From Akkermansia muciniphila (GTDB lineage Bacteria; Verrucomicrobiota; Verrucomicrobiia; Verrucomicrobiales; Akkermansiaceae): 64,000 nucleotides of DNA. The notes under the pieces were generated by a model. The model saw only the letters and a program-made list of their open reading frames with translations, was not told where the DNA came from and ran no database searches. Positions 32,072 to 42,373 of the stretch are shown one piece after another. Within the stretch, counting starts at the first letter, position 1. Every line of letters starts with the position of its first letter. A program made the translations under genes and the position numbers. Location: positions 62,001 to 126,000 of the forward strand of contig CAMDAD010000001.1 in NCBI GenBank assembly GCA_945888515.1, written 5' to 3'.

Positions 32072-33001
32072 ATGAAACTCATCAGCGGAACAGCACACAG
32101 AAACCTTGCCGAACGAATCGCCGAAAACATCGGCACAACTCTCGCAAACGTTCATGTCACCGCTTTCCCCGATGGTGAGACCTTTGTGAAAATCAACGAA
32201 AATATCCGCGGCGATGATGTGTTCATCATTCAGCCTTCTTGCCCACCCACCAATCACAACATCATGGAGCTCCTGATCATGGTGGATGCCGCGCGTCGTG
32301 CCAGCGCCGGTCGCATCAATGCCGTGATGCCCTTTTTCGGCTACGCCCGCCAGGATCGAAAGGACCAGCCACGCGTTCCCATCACAGCCAAGCTCGTGGC
32401 AAATATGCTCACGGAAGCCGGTGTGGATCGACTCATCACCATGGACCTGCACGCCCCGCAGATTCAGGGATTTTTTGACATCCCCGTCGATCACCTCTAC
32501 GCCAAGCCCGCTCTCATCGGCTACTTGCGCGAGCAAAATGCCGGTGCCGATGGCAACCTCACTGTCGTGTCGCCGGACGTCGGCGGCGTGAAAATGGCAC
32601 GCGCCTACGCCGATGCCCTCGGGGCCGATCTCGCCATCGTCGCCAAGCACCGCGTCAGCGCTACCAAGGTCGAGGCAATGAACGTCATCGGCGAAGTCGA
32701 AGGCCGCGATGTATTGCTCGTCGATGACATGACCGAAACCGCCGGCACGCTTTGCGCCGCTGCAGAAATCCTTCAACGCCATGGCGCTCGGCGCATCTAC
32801 GCTGGAGTCTCTCATGCCGTTCTCACCGAAATGGGCCGCGAACGCATCGCCGCCTCCGCCATCGAGAAAGTCATCACCACTGACTCCGTCCCGATGGCCA
32901 CTGGCCCGAAAGTTCACGCCGTGGAAATCGCGCCCCTGCTGGCCGAAGCCATACGCCGCATCAACGGCGGCCAATCCGTGACCTCACTGTTCGAGGTCTG
33001 A
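32072..33001 (+). CDS. prs: Ribose-phosphate pyrophosphokinase
   Basis: 309 residues from ATG 32072, chosen because MKLISGTAHRNLAERIAENI is the normal Prs start; the frame is open upstream to 31946. FFGYARQDRKDQPR, MDLHAPQIQGFFDIPVDH, AIVAKHR (flexible loop) and the PRPP site VLLVDDMTETAGTLC are intact. It makes PRPP for nucleotide, His and Trp synthesis. Confidence 0.96.
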   Translation: MKLISGTAHRNLAERIAENIGTTLANVHVTAFPDGETFVKINENIRGDDVFIIQPSCPPTNHNIMELLIMVDAARRASAGRINAVMPFFGYARQDRKDQPRVPITAKLVANMLTEAGVDRLITMDLHAPQIQGFFDIPVDHLYAKPALIGYLREQNAGADGNLTVVSPDVGGVKMARAYADALGADLAIVAKHRVSATKVEAMNVIGEVEGRDVLLVDDMTETAGTLCAAAEILQRHGARRIYAGVSHAVLTEMGRERIAASAIEKVITTDSVPMATGPKVHAVEIAPLLAEAIRRINGGQSVTSLFEV

Positions 33002-33039
33002 GCGTGACGCAGACGTTACGGCTCATCGCCCCGTGAAAA

Positions 33040-34650
33040 TCACAACGGCTGCGCCAAGAACTCGAAGTCCTCGTTCCGGCTCTCTAACAACTTCATCAGC
33101 CAGGCATCGGAAAGAAAGACCACCCAGTGGCCCAACACATCGCGAGCCACCACACCGCCAGAGGGCACTTGCAGTTTCGGCTCGTCCTTGATGACCGAGC
33201 CGTCTTTGGCACGCACCCAGCGGATGCAATTCCAGGGCGATGACTCGACCCGACACGGCGCTCCGTATTCACTTTCCAAGCGATACTGCAACACCTCGAA
33301 CTGCAAAGGCCCCACAGCGCCTAACAAAGGCACGCGCTGCGAGCTACTGGGGATCTCAAAGGGCTGCGCCAATCCCTCTTTCAACAGCTGATCGAGACCT
33401 TCGCGAAAGCGCTTGAATTTTTCCGTGCCGATACATTGCACATAGCTGAAACACTCGGGCGCGAAACGTGGAATCTCATCGAAGTGCAGCTTCGGCTCCA
33501 TCGCTAGGGTATCGCCGATGTGAAAGTCGTAGTTACCAACAAGCGCGACCACGTCACCCGGATACGCGGTGTCCACCGTCTCACGATCCTGAGCGAAAAG
33601 CCGCTGACTATTCGACAGACGGATTTTTTTTCCCGTGCGTGTGTGGGTGACGTTCATGTCGCGCTCGAAGGCACCAGAAACAATGCGAATGTAGGCCGCG
33701 CGGTCGCGATGTTTCGGATTCATGTTCGCCTGGATCTTGAACACAAAGCCGGAAAACGTCGTCTCCTCGGGCAGCACCAAACGCTCCTGCGCCTGACGCG
33801 GAGAGGGCGGAGGTGCCAGCTTGAGGAATGCATCCAGCATGAACTGCACGCCGAAATTATTCATCGCCGAGCCAAAGAAAATCGGCATCTGCTTACCCGC
33901 AAGCACCTGCTCCATGTCGAGCGGCTCCGTGACCACATCCAGCAACTCGATGTCAGCGCGCGCCTGTGCCAGCACATCGCTGTCGACAGTGCCAGTCAAC
34001 GCATCATCATCGATGCCTCCGGTTTTCACCGGTGCACGATAGGCCCCGTGTGCCGTGCGCTCGAACAAATGCACCTCGCGTTTTTCCCGATCATAGATGC
34101 CACGGAAGCGCGGACCATCGCCGAGCGGCCAGTTGATCGGAGCGGGTGCCAAACCTAACACTTTTTCCAATTCATCGATCAGTTCCAACGGCGGACGCGA
34201 GGGGCGGTCGAGCTTATTGATAAAGACAAAAATCGGCACGCCACGCTTGCGACAGACCTCGAACAACTTCAGAGTCTGTGCTTCGATGCCCTTAGCGGCA
34301 TCCACTACCATCACCGCCGAGTCCACCGCTGTCAGCACCCGATAGGTGTCTTCCGAGAAGTCCTTGTGACCCGGCGTATCTAACAGATTCACGCAGCAAC
34401 CGCCGTATTCAAATTGTAGGACGGTCGAGGAAACGGAAATGCCCCGCTGCTTCTCCAACTCCATCCAGTCACTCGTCGTGCTGCGTTGCGAGGCCCGCGC
34501 CGTGACACTGCCAGCTAGCTGCAAGGCACCGCCGTAGAGTAGCAATTTCTCCGTCAAGGTGGTCTTGCCCGCATCTGGGTGGGAGATGATGGCAAAGGTC
34601 CGTCGGCGCGACGTTTCAAGAGCTTGCGGAGTGGAATCGGTGGCGGACAT
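33040..34650 (-). CDS. prfC: Peptide chain release factor 3
   Basis: 536 residues from ATG 34650. It is a translational GTPase with G1 SHPDAGKTTLTE, G3 DTPGHKDFSEDTYR and G4 NKLDR, and the RF3-specific C-terminal region (VGPLQFEVLQYRLESEYG). It recycles RF1/RF2 from the ribosome. It is convergent with prs (38-bp gap). Confidence 0.97.
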   Translation of the reverse strand: MSATDSTPQALETSRRRTFAIISHPDAGKTTLTEKLLLYGGALQLAGSVTARASQRSTTSDWMELEKQRGISVSSTVLQFEYGGCCVNLLDTPGHKDFSEDTYRVLTAVDSAVMVVDAAKGIEAQTLKLFEVCRKRGVPIFVFINKLDRPSRPPLELIDELEKVLGLAPAPINWPLGDGPRFRGIYDREKREVHLFERTAHGAYRAPVKTGGIDDDALTGTVDSDVLAQARADIELLDVVTEPLDMEQVLAGKQMPIFFGSAMNNFGVQFMLDAFLKLAPPPSPRQAQERLVLPEETTFSGFVFKIQANMNPKHRDRAAYIRIVSGAFERDMNVTHTRTGKKIRLSNSQRLFAQDRETVDTAYPGDVVALVGNYDFHIGDTLAMEPKLHFDEIPRFAPECFSYVQCIGTEKFKRFREGLDQLLKEGLAQPFEIPSSSQRVPLLGAVGPLQFEVLQYRLESEYGAPCRVESSPWNCIRWVRAKDGSVIKDEPKLQVPSGGVVARDVLGHWVVFLSDAWLMKLLESRNEDFEFLAQPL

Positions 34651-34737
34651 GGAAATAACGGCACAAAACCTGCGCAGCATCCTCCATCACTGGCAAGCCT
34701 TGATTTATCCATTCGCGGTAAAGCACGCTCTCCCGCT

Positions 34738-36957
34738 TCACTTTGGTGCAGTTGGTTCCAGCACCACGACCACCGTCGCGACACCCGTTGCGATGTTCGC
34801 ACAAATCTGCCAGGTTTTGTTTTCTGCGATCCACTCCATTTGCCAATCATCCACTGGCTGATCATTCACCCGCAGTTGATGAAGATCGGGTGTCTTCAAA
34901 CCCACCAAACGAACCGGCACATGGCCGAACCCGCCGGACAGTTCCACGCGCGCCTGTTGCGCGGCATCGACAGCGATGGTCAGGATTTCCCCATTGAGCC
35001 GCTCGCCTCTGACAACTTTCGCCGCGAAGGCCCGCCGATGCGCCTCGCGCAGCACCGGGCCCCAAGTATTCGCATCGCTCTGTAGCATCGATAAAAACGA
35101 TTGATCCGGTCCATAATACGCCGACGCATCCGACGGAAACACCACGAGCTCGATCTCGGCTTCCACAAAGTCGCCCGCTTGCAACACGCGCAAGCCGGGT
35201 GGCGGTGACAACTCCAGGCCGGTGCGATGATTGCCCGCGCCCCACTCCGAGCAAAAGGTTGAGAGATGCGGACCCACCGATTTCCCTCCCAGCACTGCAC
35301 GCCAAGAACGCACAATCAGCCCGCGACTCGCGGCAGCGCGTCCCTGTCGGAGATCTGCCGGATTCACCCCATGGATCGAGAGCCATGGCTGCACGCCCGT
35401 CATCGGCATCGCCACACGCTCGTAGCCACCACTCTTGTGCGGAGAAGTCCACTCTTCCCTCATACCGTTTTCATCACCGATGGCAATTTTTTGCGCGGGA
35501 GTCTCATTATAAAAATCCGCACCAAGCTGAAAAAACGCCATACGTCTCCAATGCATCGTTTTTTTTATATCATAGCGCAGCCGCAAAATGGTGCGTAAAT
35601 GATCATTCGCGGCGGGCACCAAGACATCGATCTGTGAGGTGATTTCCCCGCCACGACTCTCCTCCTCATAACGCACGTCCGTGAGACAGGGACCGTGCGA
35701 ACGCACCGTGCTGCGCGTGCCTTTCATCGGCTGATAGCGATTCTGCTCATCCATCCACAGGAGAAAATCGCCGCCGCCGCAGTTACCCGCCCAGCCCCAC
35801 GGCTTCGCATTCGGCTCACGGGCCAGGGTCATCAGGGGGCGCACATCGGTGATGAAACAACGCCGCTGCACACGGCCCGGCTCGAAGCAGATGCTCTCGC
35901 CGAAACTCCCGACCGCCACCTGATCCCAGAACTGATTGTGCCCCCAGCCGATCAAACTTAACTGCGCATGAGATGCCGCGCACACGCCGCCATAACGCGC
36001 ATAGACCATCTGTAAGGTGAAATCCCGCGTCGCTTTCGCCGGCACGCGCAACCACAGGCAACCGTGAAACCAGGTGCCTTCGTGAGGCAGGTGACCTTTT
36101 TCCGGACGCCGATGCCAGTTCTTGGAAATCTGCAGCAAATGCCCTGTGGGCCGTCCCTCCGCATCGCAAATCATCGGCGTGAAGCCCGTGATCGGCAAGT
36201 GCCGCTCTTGCATGAACATCACGCGCGCCACCGTCGGCGTATCGCCCTCATTGCGCACGCTGAAACGCCAGCGATCGCGCCGGTCCAAATGCTCTTGCGG
36301 ATAATACGTGCCCGCCGCATTGCTCCACGCTTTTTCGGGCAAACGCATCTGATGACACCCCAGCGACTCGTCACGCACCACGGGCAACTCGGAGGTGATG
36401 ATCGCGGTAGCTACCGCGCCCACCATTTCGACCGAGACGCTCTTGTTTCCCTCTGCTGATTTGTCACCGCATTGCAACCGCAGTTGTGCGGCGTCCTCAC
36501 ACAATAAACGAAACGCTACCCGATCGGGCCACACGGATATTTCCAAAGAGGCTTTCCCATCATAGGCGCGACCTTGCGCATCGGCAAATGTCAGACCATC
36601 GATCACCACGCGATGAAACCATTTACCGCATTCCACAAAACGCACCGGTTGGAAAAACTCATCCTTCGCCTCCGAGCGTCCGCTGCACTGGTAGCGCTGC
36701 CCGCCGACCATGAGCGAGCAATCCCACGTTTCATCTAACAGCCGCACATTCCGCGTATCGACGCGAAACTGCCTCGCGCCATAGCGGAAACACAAGATCT
36801 CACTCGCCGGAGCTTGATCGGAGTTCATGACCTTGGGGGCGCCATCCTGCCACCACATCTGCGTGCCGTCCTCGGATCGCGGCATCCAGTCGATCGGCGC
36901 CGCGCTGAGTCGCACCACACTTATCATTACCGCTATCGCCCGTGCCACCGACTTCAT
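34738..36957 (-). CDS. Large secreted protein of unknown function
   Basis: 739 residues from ATG 36957 with a signal peptide (AIAVMISVVRLSAA). It looks all-beta and rich in Trp and Tyr (TQMWWQDGAP, GTYYPQEHLDRRDRW, WAGNCGGGDFLLWMDEQNRY), like a carbohydrate-active or galactose-mutarotase-like fold. I do not recognise a family and cannot name catalytic residues. It stands alone between prfC and a gamma carbonic anhydrase; a glycan-degrading role would suit the lifestyle but is a guess. Confidence 0.55.
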   Translation of the reverse strand: MKSVARAIAVMISVVRLSAAPIDWMPRSEDGTQMWWQDGAPKVMNSDQAPASEILCFRYGARQFRVDTRNVRLLDETWDCSLMVGGQRYQCSGRSEAKDEFFQPVRFVECGKWFHRVVIDGLTFADAQGRAYDGKASLEISVWPDRVAFRLLCEDAAQLRLQCGDKSAEGNKSVSVEMVGAVATAIITSELPVVRDESLGCHQMRLPEKAWSNAAGTYYPQEHLDRRDRWRFSVRNEGDTPTVARVMFMQERHLPITGFTPMICDAEGRPTGHLLQISKNWHRRPEKGHLPHEGTWFHGCLWLRVPAKATRDFTLQMVYARYGGVCAASHAQLSLIGWGHNQFWDQVAVGSFGESICFEPGRVQRRCFITDVRPLMTLAREPNAKPWGWAGNCGGGDFLLWMDEQNRYQPMKGTRSTVRSHGPCLTDVRYEEESRGGEITSQIDVLVPAANDHLRTILRLRYDIKKTMHWRRMAFFQLGADFYNETPAQKIAIGDENGMREEWTSPHKSGGYERVAMPMTGVQPWLSIHGVNPADLRQGRAAASRGLIVRSWRAVLGGKSVGPHLSTFCSEWGAGNHRTGLELSPPPGLRVLQAGDFVEAEIELVVFPSDASAYYGPDQSFLSMLQSDANTWGPVLREAHRRAFAAKVVRGERLNGEILTIAVDAAQQARVELSGGFGHVPVRLVGLKTPDLHQLRVNDQPVDDWQMEWIAENKTWQICANIATGVATVVVVLEPTAPK

Positions 36958-37028
36958 GCTTTTCCTTACGTGGCCGAGCGTGATTCCTTACATCGTCTGC
37001 TTGATTCCGCGCCGATTGCACCGTAGCG

Positions 37029-37571
37029 TTGGCCATGCCCATACACCCGTTCCTCCATCACCAGCCACAGATTCATGAAAGCTGTTTCATCGCCCCGAGC
37101 GCGGATGTGATCGGGCGCGTGACGCTGCATGAGATGAGCAGCGTTTGGTATCATGCCACCTTGCGCGGCGACATCAATGAAATCGTCATCGGCCCGCGTT
37201 CGAATGTGCAGGATAACGCGGTGATCCACCTCGCCGATGATTTCGGCTGCTATGTGGGCGAATTGGTGACGGTAGGCCACTCGGCCATCCTCCACGCCTG
37301 CACGGTGAAAGATGAAGTTCTTATCGGCATGGGCGCGATCATTCTCGATGGCGCGGTCATCGGCGAGCGTTCCATCATCGGCGCTGGCGCGCTGGTCACA
37401 GGCCACACCATCATTCCACCCGGCTCGCTCGTGTTAGGTTCGCCCGCCAAGGTTGTGAAAACTCTTTCGTTAGAAGAGCAGTCGAAAATCAAGGACTGGG
37501 CACTCAAGTATGTGAAAGGCTCACGACTCTATCTCGATCAGAGCGCACAAACCTTGCCGGCGGATACCTGA
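37029..37571 (+). CDS. Gamma-class carbonic anhydrase-like hexapeptide protein
   Basis: 180 residues, a left-handed beta-helix. RGDINEIVIGPRSNVQDNAV followed by IH, and VGHSAILHACTVKDEVLIGM, include the three His metal ligands of the YrdA/PaaY/gamma-CA family. The activity (carbonic anhydrase or thioesterase-associated) is not certain. Its 3' end overlaps the end of recF by 34 bp (convergent). Confidence 0.9.
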   Translation: MAMPIHPFLHHQPQIHESCFIAPSADVIGRVTLHEMSSVWYHATLRGDINEIVIGPRSNVQDNAVIHLADDFGCYVGELVTVGHSAILHACTVKDEVLIGMGAIILDGAVIGERSIIGAGALVTGHTIIPPGSLVLGSPAKVVKTLSLEEQSKIKDWALKYVKGSRLYLDQSAQTLPADT

Positions 37572-38599
37572 AACTGCGGCAGGCGCTGGCAGGCTTCGTT
37601 TTCCTGCAACCAGTCCAAGGACGTCGTGGTGATCCACTTCTGTGCCTGTGGTGGCAGCGCGCGCATCAGGGCGTTGCGACGGCTGGCATCGAGCTCACCG
37701 AAGATGTCATCTAACAAATAAACTGGCACGCGTTGCGCTTCTTGCTGCAACAGAGTGCCTTGCGCTAGCTTGAGCGCCAAAGCCAGCGTGCGCTGTTGAC
37801 CCTCGCTGGCAAATTCACTTGCCGACAAGCCGTTGAGTAAAAGCGTTAGATCATCACGATGCGGCCCCACGACCGACTGCCGGACGCGCCCTTCGCGATC
37901 GCGCGCTTGCGCCAGACTGTCCCGCATCGATGTGCTGCCCGCGCTGTGATAGCGCAGTGTCAACGACTCCCCGCCACCGCTGACCGCGTGATGCGATTCG
38001 TTCGCCCAAGTTTCCAGTCGCGCTATCATGCGTTCCCGCAACAGCGCCAGAGGCTCGCCGTGCGCGATCATCAGTTCCTCCACTGCTGCCAGTTGTCGTT
38101 CATCGATGTGGCGCTCTTTTAACAGAACGTTTTTCATTTTCAGCGCGCGACGGTAGCGCGACCAATGACTGCGGTATTCCGGATGCCATTGCACACCCAT
38201 GAAATCAAGATAGCGCCGCCGCGTCTCACCTGAACCGCGCACCAGCTCCAGGTCTTCATTGCCGATCCACACCACCAGACCACCGTCCTGCAGGTAGCTC
38301 GCGGAAGTGGCGCGCTCCTCGCCATTCACTTCACACAGCAAGCCGTCTTTTCCATAGCGCACCTTGCGCTCCATACCCCAGGCCTCCCCTGCCACGCCGC
38401 ATCCCGGTTGCGAAAATCGCACCATCGATCCCAGCTTGTGCGTGCGCGGTGATTGCAAGCGCAGCAGCACACACACCGCCTCCAGCAGTGAAGTTTTTCC
38501 CTGCGCATTCTGCCCGACCAATACACCGCCACTGTCCGGCATCTCTAATGCCAGCGCCTCCCAGCAACGGAAATTGACAATTCGCAACGTGCGCACCAT
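37538..38599 (-). CDS. recF: DNA replication and repair protein RecF
   Basis: 353 residues from ATG 38599. It is an SMC-like ATPase: Walker A VGQNAQGKTSLLEA near the N-terminus, signature region ASEFASEGQQRTLALALKLAQ and Walker B VYLLDDIFGELDASRR. It loads RecA at gapped DNA. It is not next to dnaA/dnaN here. Confidence 0.95.
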   Translation of the reverse strand: MVRTLRIVNFRCWEALALEMPDSGGVLVGQNAQGKTSLLEAVCVLLRLQSPRTHKLGSMVRFSQPGCGVAGEAWGMERKVRYGKDGLLCEVNGEERATSASYLQDGGLVVWIGNEDLELVRGSGETRRRYLDFMGVQWHPEYRSHWSRYRRALKMKNVLLKERHIDERQLAAVEELMIAHGEPLALLRERMIARLETWANESHHAVSGGGESLTLRYHSAGSTSMRDSLAQARDREGRVRQSVVGPHRDDLTLLLNGLSASEFASEGQQRTLALALKLAQGTLLQQEAQRVPVYLLDDIFGELDASRRNALMRALPPQAQKWITTTSLDWLQENEACQRLPQFQVSAGKVCAL

Positions 38600-38666
38600 G
38601 ACAGCAAAGGGGTAATCGCTCTGACGAGAAATTGCCAATCAAAAATAAATCACGCGGCTTGTCTCT

Positions 38667-40454
38667 TCAAGTGGCAATCATTTCCAGCATCACAGCAGAT
38701 AGAGGCGGCAGGGCAGGAACCACCACTCCCAGACGAGCGAGCTCGTCGCACTCACAACAACCTGTCCAAGCCGTGTCGAGCCGATCCGTTAGACTGACAT
38801 GCGGTCCGAGAGCGAGCCACTCTTGCACGTCCTCGGGAATGATCACACGCAAGTCGCCCAACGTTTGTTGCGGATGAAAATTCGCCATCACCAGAAACGC
38901 CTGCCCCGATCCCGCATCACGACGAAGGAAGGCATAGAGCCAATGCCCACTCGTCGATTCACCGTCCAGACGTCCGAAACGAGGGTTATCGCGATTGGCA
39001 AAATTCAGGCCATAGAAGTCACCGTCTTCGAAGGCGGGCTCGGACATCAAGCGCAGCAGTCGACCATACCAATCGCGCAACTCGGCTTGCTCCCGGCTCA
39101 ATCCCGCGCCATCGAAGGCACCGCCATTCATCCAAGCACACAAGGCGGGCAGCGACGTATAATCGAAAATCGTAGTGCGCGCGTTGTCATCGGTAAATCC
39201 GCTCGGCGCGCGCGCCTCCTCGCCGACTTCCTGACCATGATAGACCATCACAGGACCACGACCTAACGAAAACAGCACCGCGCACACTGGTTTACCGACT
39301 CGCATGCCATGACCGCCCCATTCGTTCGGGTGAGCGAGGCGCACCTCATCATGATTTTCGCCGTAGCGCAGGGAACGATGAAAGCGTGCGCCGGTGAAAA
39401 TGAACGCATCGAGATCATTGCACCACTTGCCTTCATCATAGATTCCCATCAGCAAGTCGTAAATGGGATCATCATAAACGGCATCAAATCCGGCATCCAA
39501 CAATGCTTCCAAGACAGGGCCATCGGTTAGTTTAGCAGGATCATTGTCATAGGCCTCTGCCATGAAATACACCTCCCCACGCTGATGCGCGCGCCGCAGC
39601 AACCAACGCCAGAACTCCATCGGAATCATGTGCGCCATGTCCACACGAAAACCATCCACACCCAGGTCTTGCCAGTATCCAATGATCGCATCCATCATGC
39701 GCCAGGTTTTCGGCACCTGATCGAGATCAGCATCCTCAGGCGGCAGATGAAACGTCGCGCGCCCAGTGGTGAAATCATGACCATAGTTCAGTTTCACCGT
39801 CTCATACCAATCATGCAACCCGGGCTGCCAGTGCACCACATTGTTGCCACTCACCCGCCCGTTCCACTCTTCATACCGCTCCACACCTTCGACCGCATGA
39901 GGCAACACCAATGGCGCTCCACCGCCGAGATGCCATGGCTTTAAATAGTAAAAATTGTTGCTTGGTAAGAAAAAGACGCTTGGATCATCTCCGTTACCAA
40001 AACTTAGATCCGGCCTCACATCGGAAGCATAGGAGCGTGCAACGTGATTGGGGACAAAATCGATCAGCACGCGAAATCCCCTAGCGTGGCAGCGATCGAG
40101 CAAATCCTGAAATTCCTCTAACCGACGCTCCGGATCGACCGCGTAATCGGGACTGACATCGAAGGTATCGCGAATCGCATACGGGCTCCCGGCGCGGCCT
40201 TTCACCAACTCCGGATGATCGGCGGGGCGGTTCGGATAGGACGTCGTCGAGGCCTGCTCCAGCACACCCGTGAGCCACAAATGGGTGAAGCCCATTTCCT
40301 TTAGCGAAGCTAGCGCTGCCTCATTGATATCGGCAAACTTCCCGCAGCCGTTTTCCTCCATGCTGCCATAAGGCTTCCGCGTGGCATTGGTATTACCAAA
40401 AGTCCGCACCAGCAATTGATAGATGCGCGGGCGTGGAGCGGAGTCGGCATTCAT
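38667..40454 (-). CDS. GH13 alpha-amylase-family glycosidase
   Basis: 595 residues from ATG 40454, without signal peptide, so cytoplasmic. The four GH13 regions are present: DFVPNHVARSYASD, GFRVDMAHM (nucleophile Asp), the acid/base Glu in YFMAEAYDND, and ENHDEVR. It is likely to act on maltodextrins or glycogen. It is 4 bp upstream of the peptide transporter genes, but their functions are unrelated. Confidence 0.9.
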   Translation of the reverse strand: MNADSAPRPRIYQLLVRTFGNTNATRKPYGSMEENGCGKFADINEAALASLKEMGFTHLWLTGVLEQASTTSYPNRPADHPELVKGRAGSPYAIRDTFDVSPDYAVDPERRLEEFQDLLDRCHARGFRVLIDFVPNHVARSYASDVRPDLSFGNGDDPSVFFLPSNNFYYLKPWHLGGGAPLVLPHAVEGVERYEEWNGRVSGNNVVHWQPGLHDWYETVKLNYGHDFTTGRATFHLPPEDADLDQVPKTWRMMDAIIGYWQDLGVDGFRVDMAHMIPMEFWRWLLRRAHQRGEVYFMAEAYDNDPAKLTDGPVLEALLDAGFDAVYDDPIYDLLMGIYDEGKWCNDLDAFIFTGARFHRSLRYGENHDEVRLAHPNEWGGHGMRVGKPVCAVLFSLGRGPVMVYHGQEVGEEARAPSGFTDDNARTTIFDYTSLPALCAWMNGGAFDGAGLSREQAELRDWYGRLLRLMSEPAFEDGDFYGLNFANRDNPRFGRLDGESTSGHWLYAFLRRDAGSGQAFLVMANFHPQQTLGDLRVIIPEDVQEWLALGPHVSLTDRLDTAWTGCCECDELARLGVVVPALPPLSAVMLEMIAT

Positions 40455-40458
40455 AAAA

Positions 40459-41430
40459 TCAATCCTTCGATGATTTTGGATCAAAGGCATCGCGCAGGCC
40501 ATCGCCGATGAAATTCAGCGAGAGCAGGGTAAGGGAGAAAAAGACGCTGGGAAACACCAGACTCCAGGGATTGGTGAGCATCAAATCGGCACCACCTTGG
40601 ATCAGTACACCCCACGAACTATTCGGCGGTTTCAGGCCCAGCCCGAGAAAGGACAACACCGCCTCAAACAGCATGATACCCGGAATCGTCAGCGTGGTGT
40701 AAATGATGATGGGCCCCACACAATTCGGCAGGATGTGACGGAAGAGGATCTTAGTATGCGATAATCCCAACGAGCGCGCTGCTTCGACGAACTCCAGCTT
40801 TTTCACGCTGAGAACCTGCGCGCGCACGATGCGTGAAATCGTCAACCATGACAGCGCGCCGATGGCGATGAAGAGCGGTGCCATCGTCACCAAGGGCTCG
40901 ACAGCGGTTCTCACATCATTGATTTTCGCAGGCGTAGCATCCGCAGCAGTGAACAAATCCACCACCGATTGCGACCACTTGGCAGTTTGTTTTTCTAAGA
41001 CACGACCAAACAGAATCACCACGATCAAGAACGGCATGCCGTAAAGCACATCCACCATGCGCATCATCACAGCGTCCACCTTGTTGCCGACGTAACCAGA
41101 AATGGCACCATAGGTCACCCCGATCGTCGCCGCCACCAGAGTAGTCAGGACCGCCACAGCAATGGAGATGCGGCCACCATAAAAAACGCGGGAAAAAATA
41201 TCGCGGCCGAGGTTATCCGTGCCAAACCAGTAGTGCGTGCTGGGCGCGAGATTTTGATCCACGAGACTCTGCGCGTTTGGATCCTTGAGGATTGGCGTGA
41301 AAGGCAGCACGAGGCAACAGAGCACGATCAAGCCGAGACAATAGAGTCCTAACACCGCGGCCCGGTTTTTTTTCAAACGCTGCATCGCATCGGCGCGCAG
41401 GGAGGTTCCTTTCTGAATGACAAGAGACAT
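40459..41430 (-). CDS. oppC: Oligopeptide ABC transporter permease (OppC-type)
   Basis: 323 residues with about six membrane segments; the N-terminal HYWFGTDNLGRDIFSRV is the OppC/DppC signature, and the EAA loop is EAARSLGLSHTKILFRHILP. An unusually long periplasmic loop follows FGRVLEKQT. It forms the channel with OppB (next gene upstream). Confidence 0.93.
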   Translation of the reverse strand: MSLVIQKGTSLRADAMQRLKKNRAAVLGLYCLGLIVLCCLVLPFTPILKDPNAQSLVDQNLAPSTHYWFGTDNLGRDIFSRVFYGGRISIAVAVLTTLVAATIGVTYGAISGYVGNKVDAVMMRMVDVLYGMPFLIVVILFGRVLEKQTAKWSQSVVDLFTAADATPAKINDVRTAVEPLVTMAPLFIAIGALSWLTISRIVRAQVLSVKKLEFVEAARSLGLSHTKILFRHILPNCVGPIIIYTTLTIPGIMLFEAVLSFLGLGLKPPNSSWGVLIQGGADLMLTNPWSLVFPSVFFSLTLLSLNFIGDGLRDAFDPKSSKD

Positions 41431-41441
41431 GGGAAAAGCGA

Positions 41442-42368
41442 TCAGGATTGCGCGCGCGCGCGCGGGTTAAGCCAGAGGATGAGGAAGTCGGAAAGAATGT
41501 TTCCCAGCACGACAAGACCGCCATAGAGCAGCACGATACCCATGATGACATTCACGTCATTCGTCTCGATGGCCTTGACGAAATGCCGCCCCAGCCCGGG
41601 AACCTGGAAGACCAACTCGATCACCAGAGAACCAGAAATGATCCCGGCAAACGCAGGACCCAGATAAGCGGCAGCGGGCACCAGCCCGCCGCGCAGACAG
41701 TGCTTGATCAGAATGCGATGCGTAGGCACCCCTTTCGCGCGCGCGGTGCGGACAAAGTCTTGCGATAGAACATCGAGCATGCCACTGCGCGTGAGGCGCG
41801 CCAAATACGCAGCATACACCATGCCCAGTGTGACCATAGGCAACAGCCACGTGATGACGTTGGTCGGCTCCCATCCCATCGCCGGCAGCAATTTCCACTG
41901 GCGGCCCACCAGCGCGGCAAGGATGGGCCCGACCACGAACGAAGGAAGGCACAGTCCCAGCATCGCCAAGGTCATGACGATGAAATCAACACTCATGTTT
42001 TTTTTCCATGCGGCGATGACCCCCGCCGGAATGCCCACCACCAAGGCAAGCATCATAGAAAGGCAACCGAGTTGGAAGGAGACGGGAAACGACTGCGCGA
42101 TTACGTCATTGACCGGTCGCCCGGACAGGCGTGTCGAGAGCCCAGCATCGCCCCGCATGAGATTTCCCAAACGCATGAAATACTGCTCGTGGACGGGCTT
42201 GTTGTAACCGTCACGCTCCATCATAAGTGCCTTGACATGCTCGGGCAGAGCTTTCTCGGAAACAAATGGTCCTCCGGGTAGGGCGCGGCACAGGAAGAAG
42301 GTGATCGTGAACAAAACGATCAGCACGACGATGCCCTGAAGCAGGCGGTGAAAGAGTTTCTGAAACAT
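41442..42368 (-). CDS. oppB: Oligopeptide ABC transporter permease (OppB-type)
   Basis: 308 residues from ATG 42368. LFHRLLQGIVVLIVLFTITF is the N-terminal membrane helix of OppB, and the EAA motif is RTARAKGVPTHRILIKHCLR. It follows oppA by 5 bp. No ATP-binding subunits are in this window, so OppD/F must be elsewhere. Confidence 0.93.
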   Translation of the reverse strand: MFQKLFHRLLQGIVVLIVLFTITFFLCRALPGGPFVSEKALPEHVKALMMERDGYNKPVHEQYFMRLGNLMRGDAGLSTRLSGRPVNDVIAQSFPVSFQLGCLSMMLALVVGIPAGVIAAWKKNMSVDFIVMTLAMLGLCLPSFVVGPILAALVGRQWKLLPAMGWEPTNVITWLLPMVTLGMVYAAYLARLTRSGMLDVLSQDFVRTARAKGVPTHRILIKHCLRGGLVPAAAYLGPAFAGIISGSLVIELVFQVPGLGRHFVKAIETNDVNVIMGIVLLYGGLVVLGNILSDFLILWLNPRARAQS

Positions 42369-42373
42369 AACAA

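Noticed and set aside
31976-32974. 332-codon minus-strand frame opposite prs
   Set aside because: It is the antisense of a clear prs gene in a GC-rich region and has no recognisable motif.
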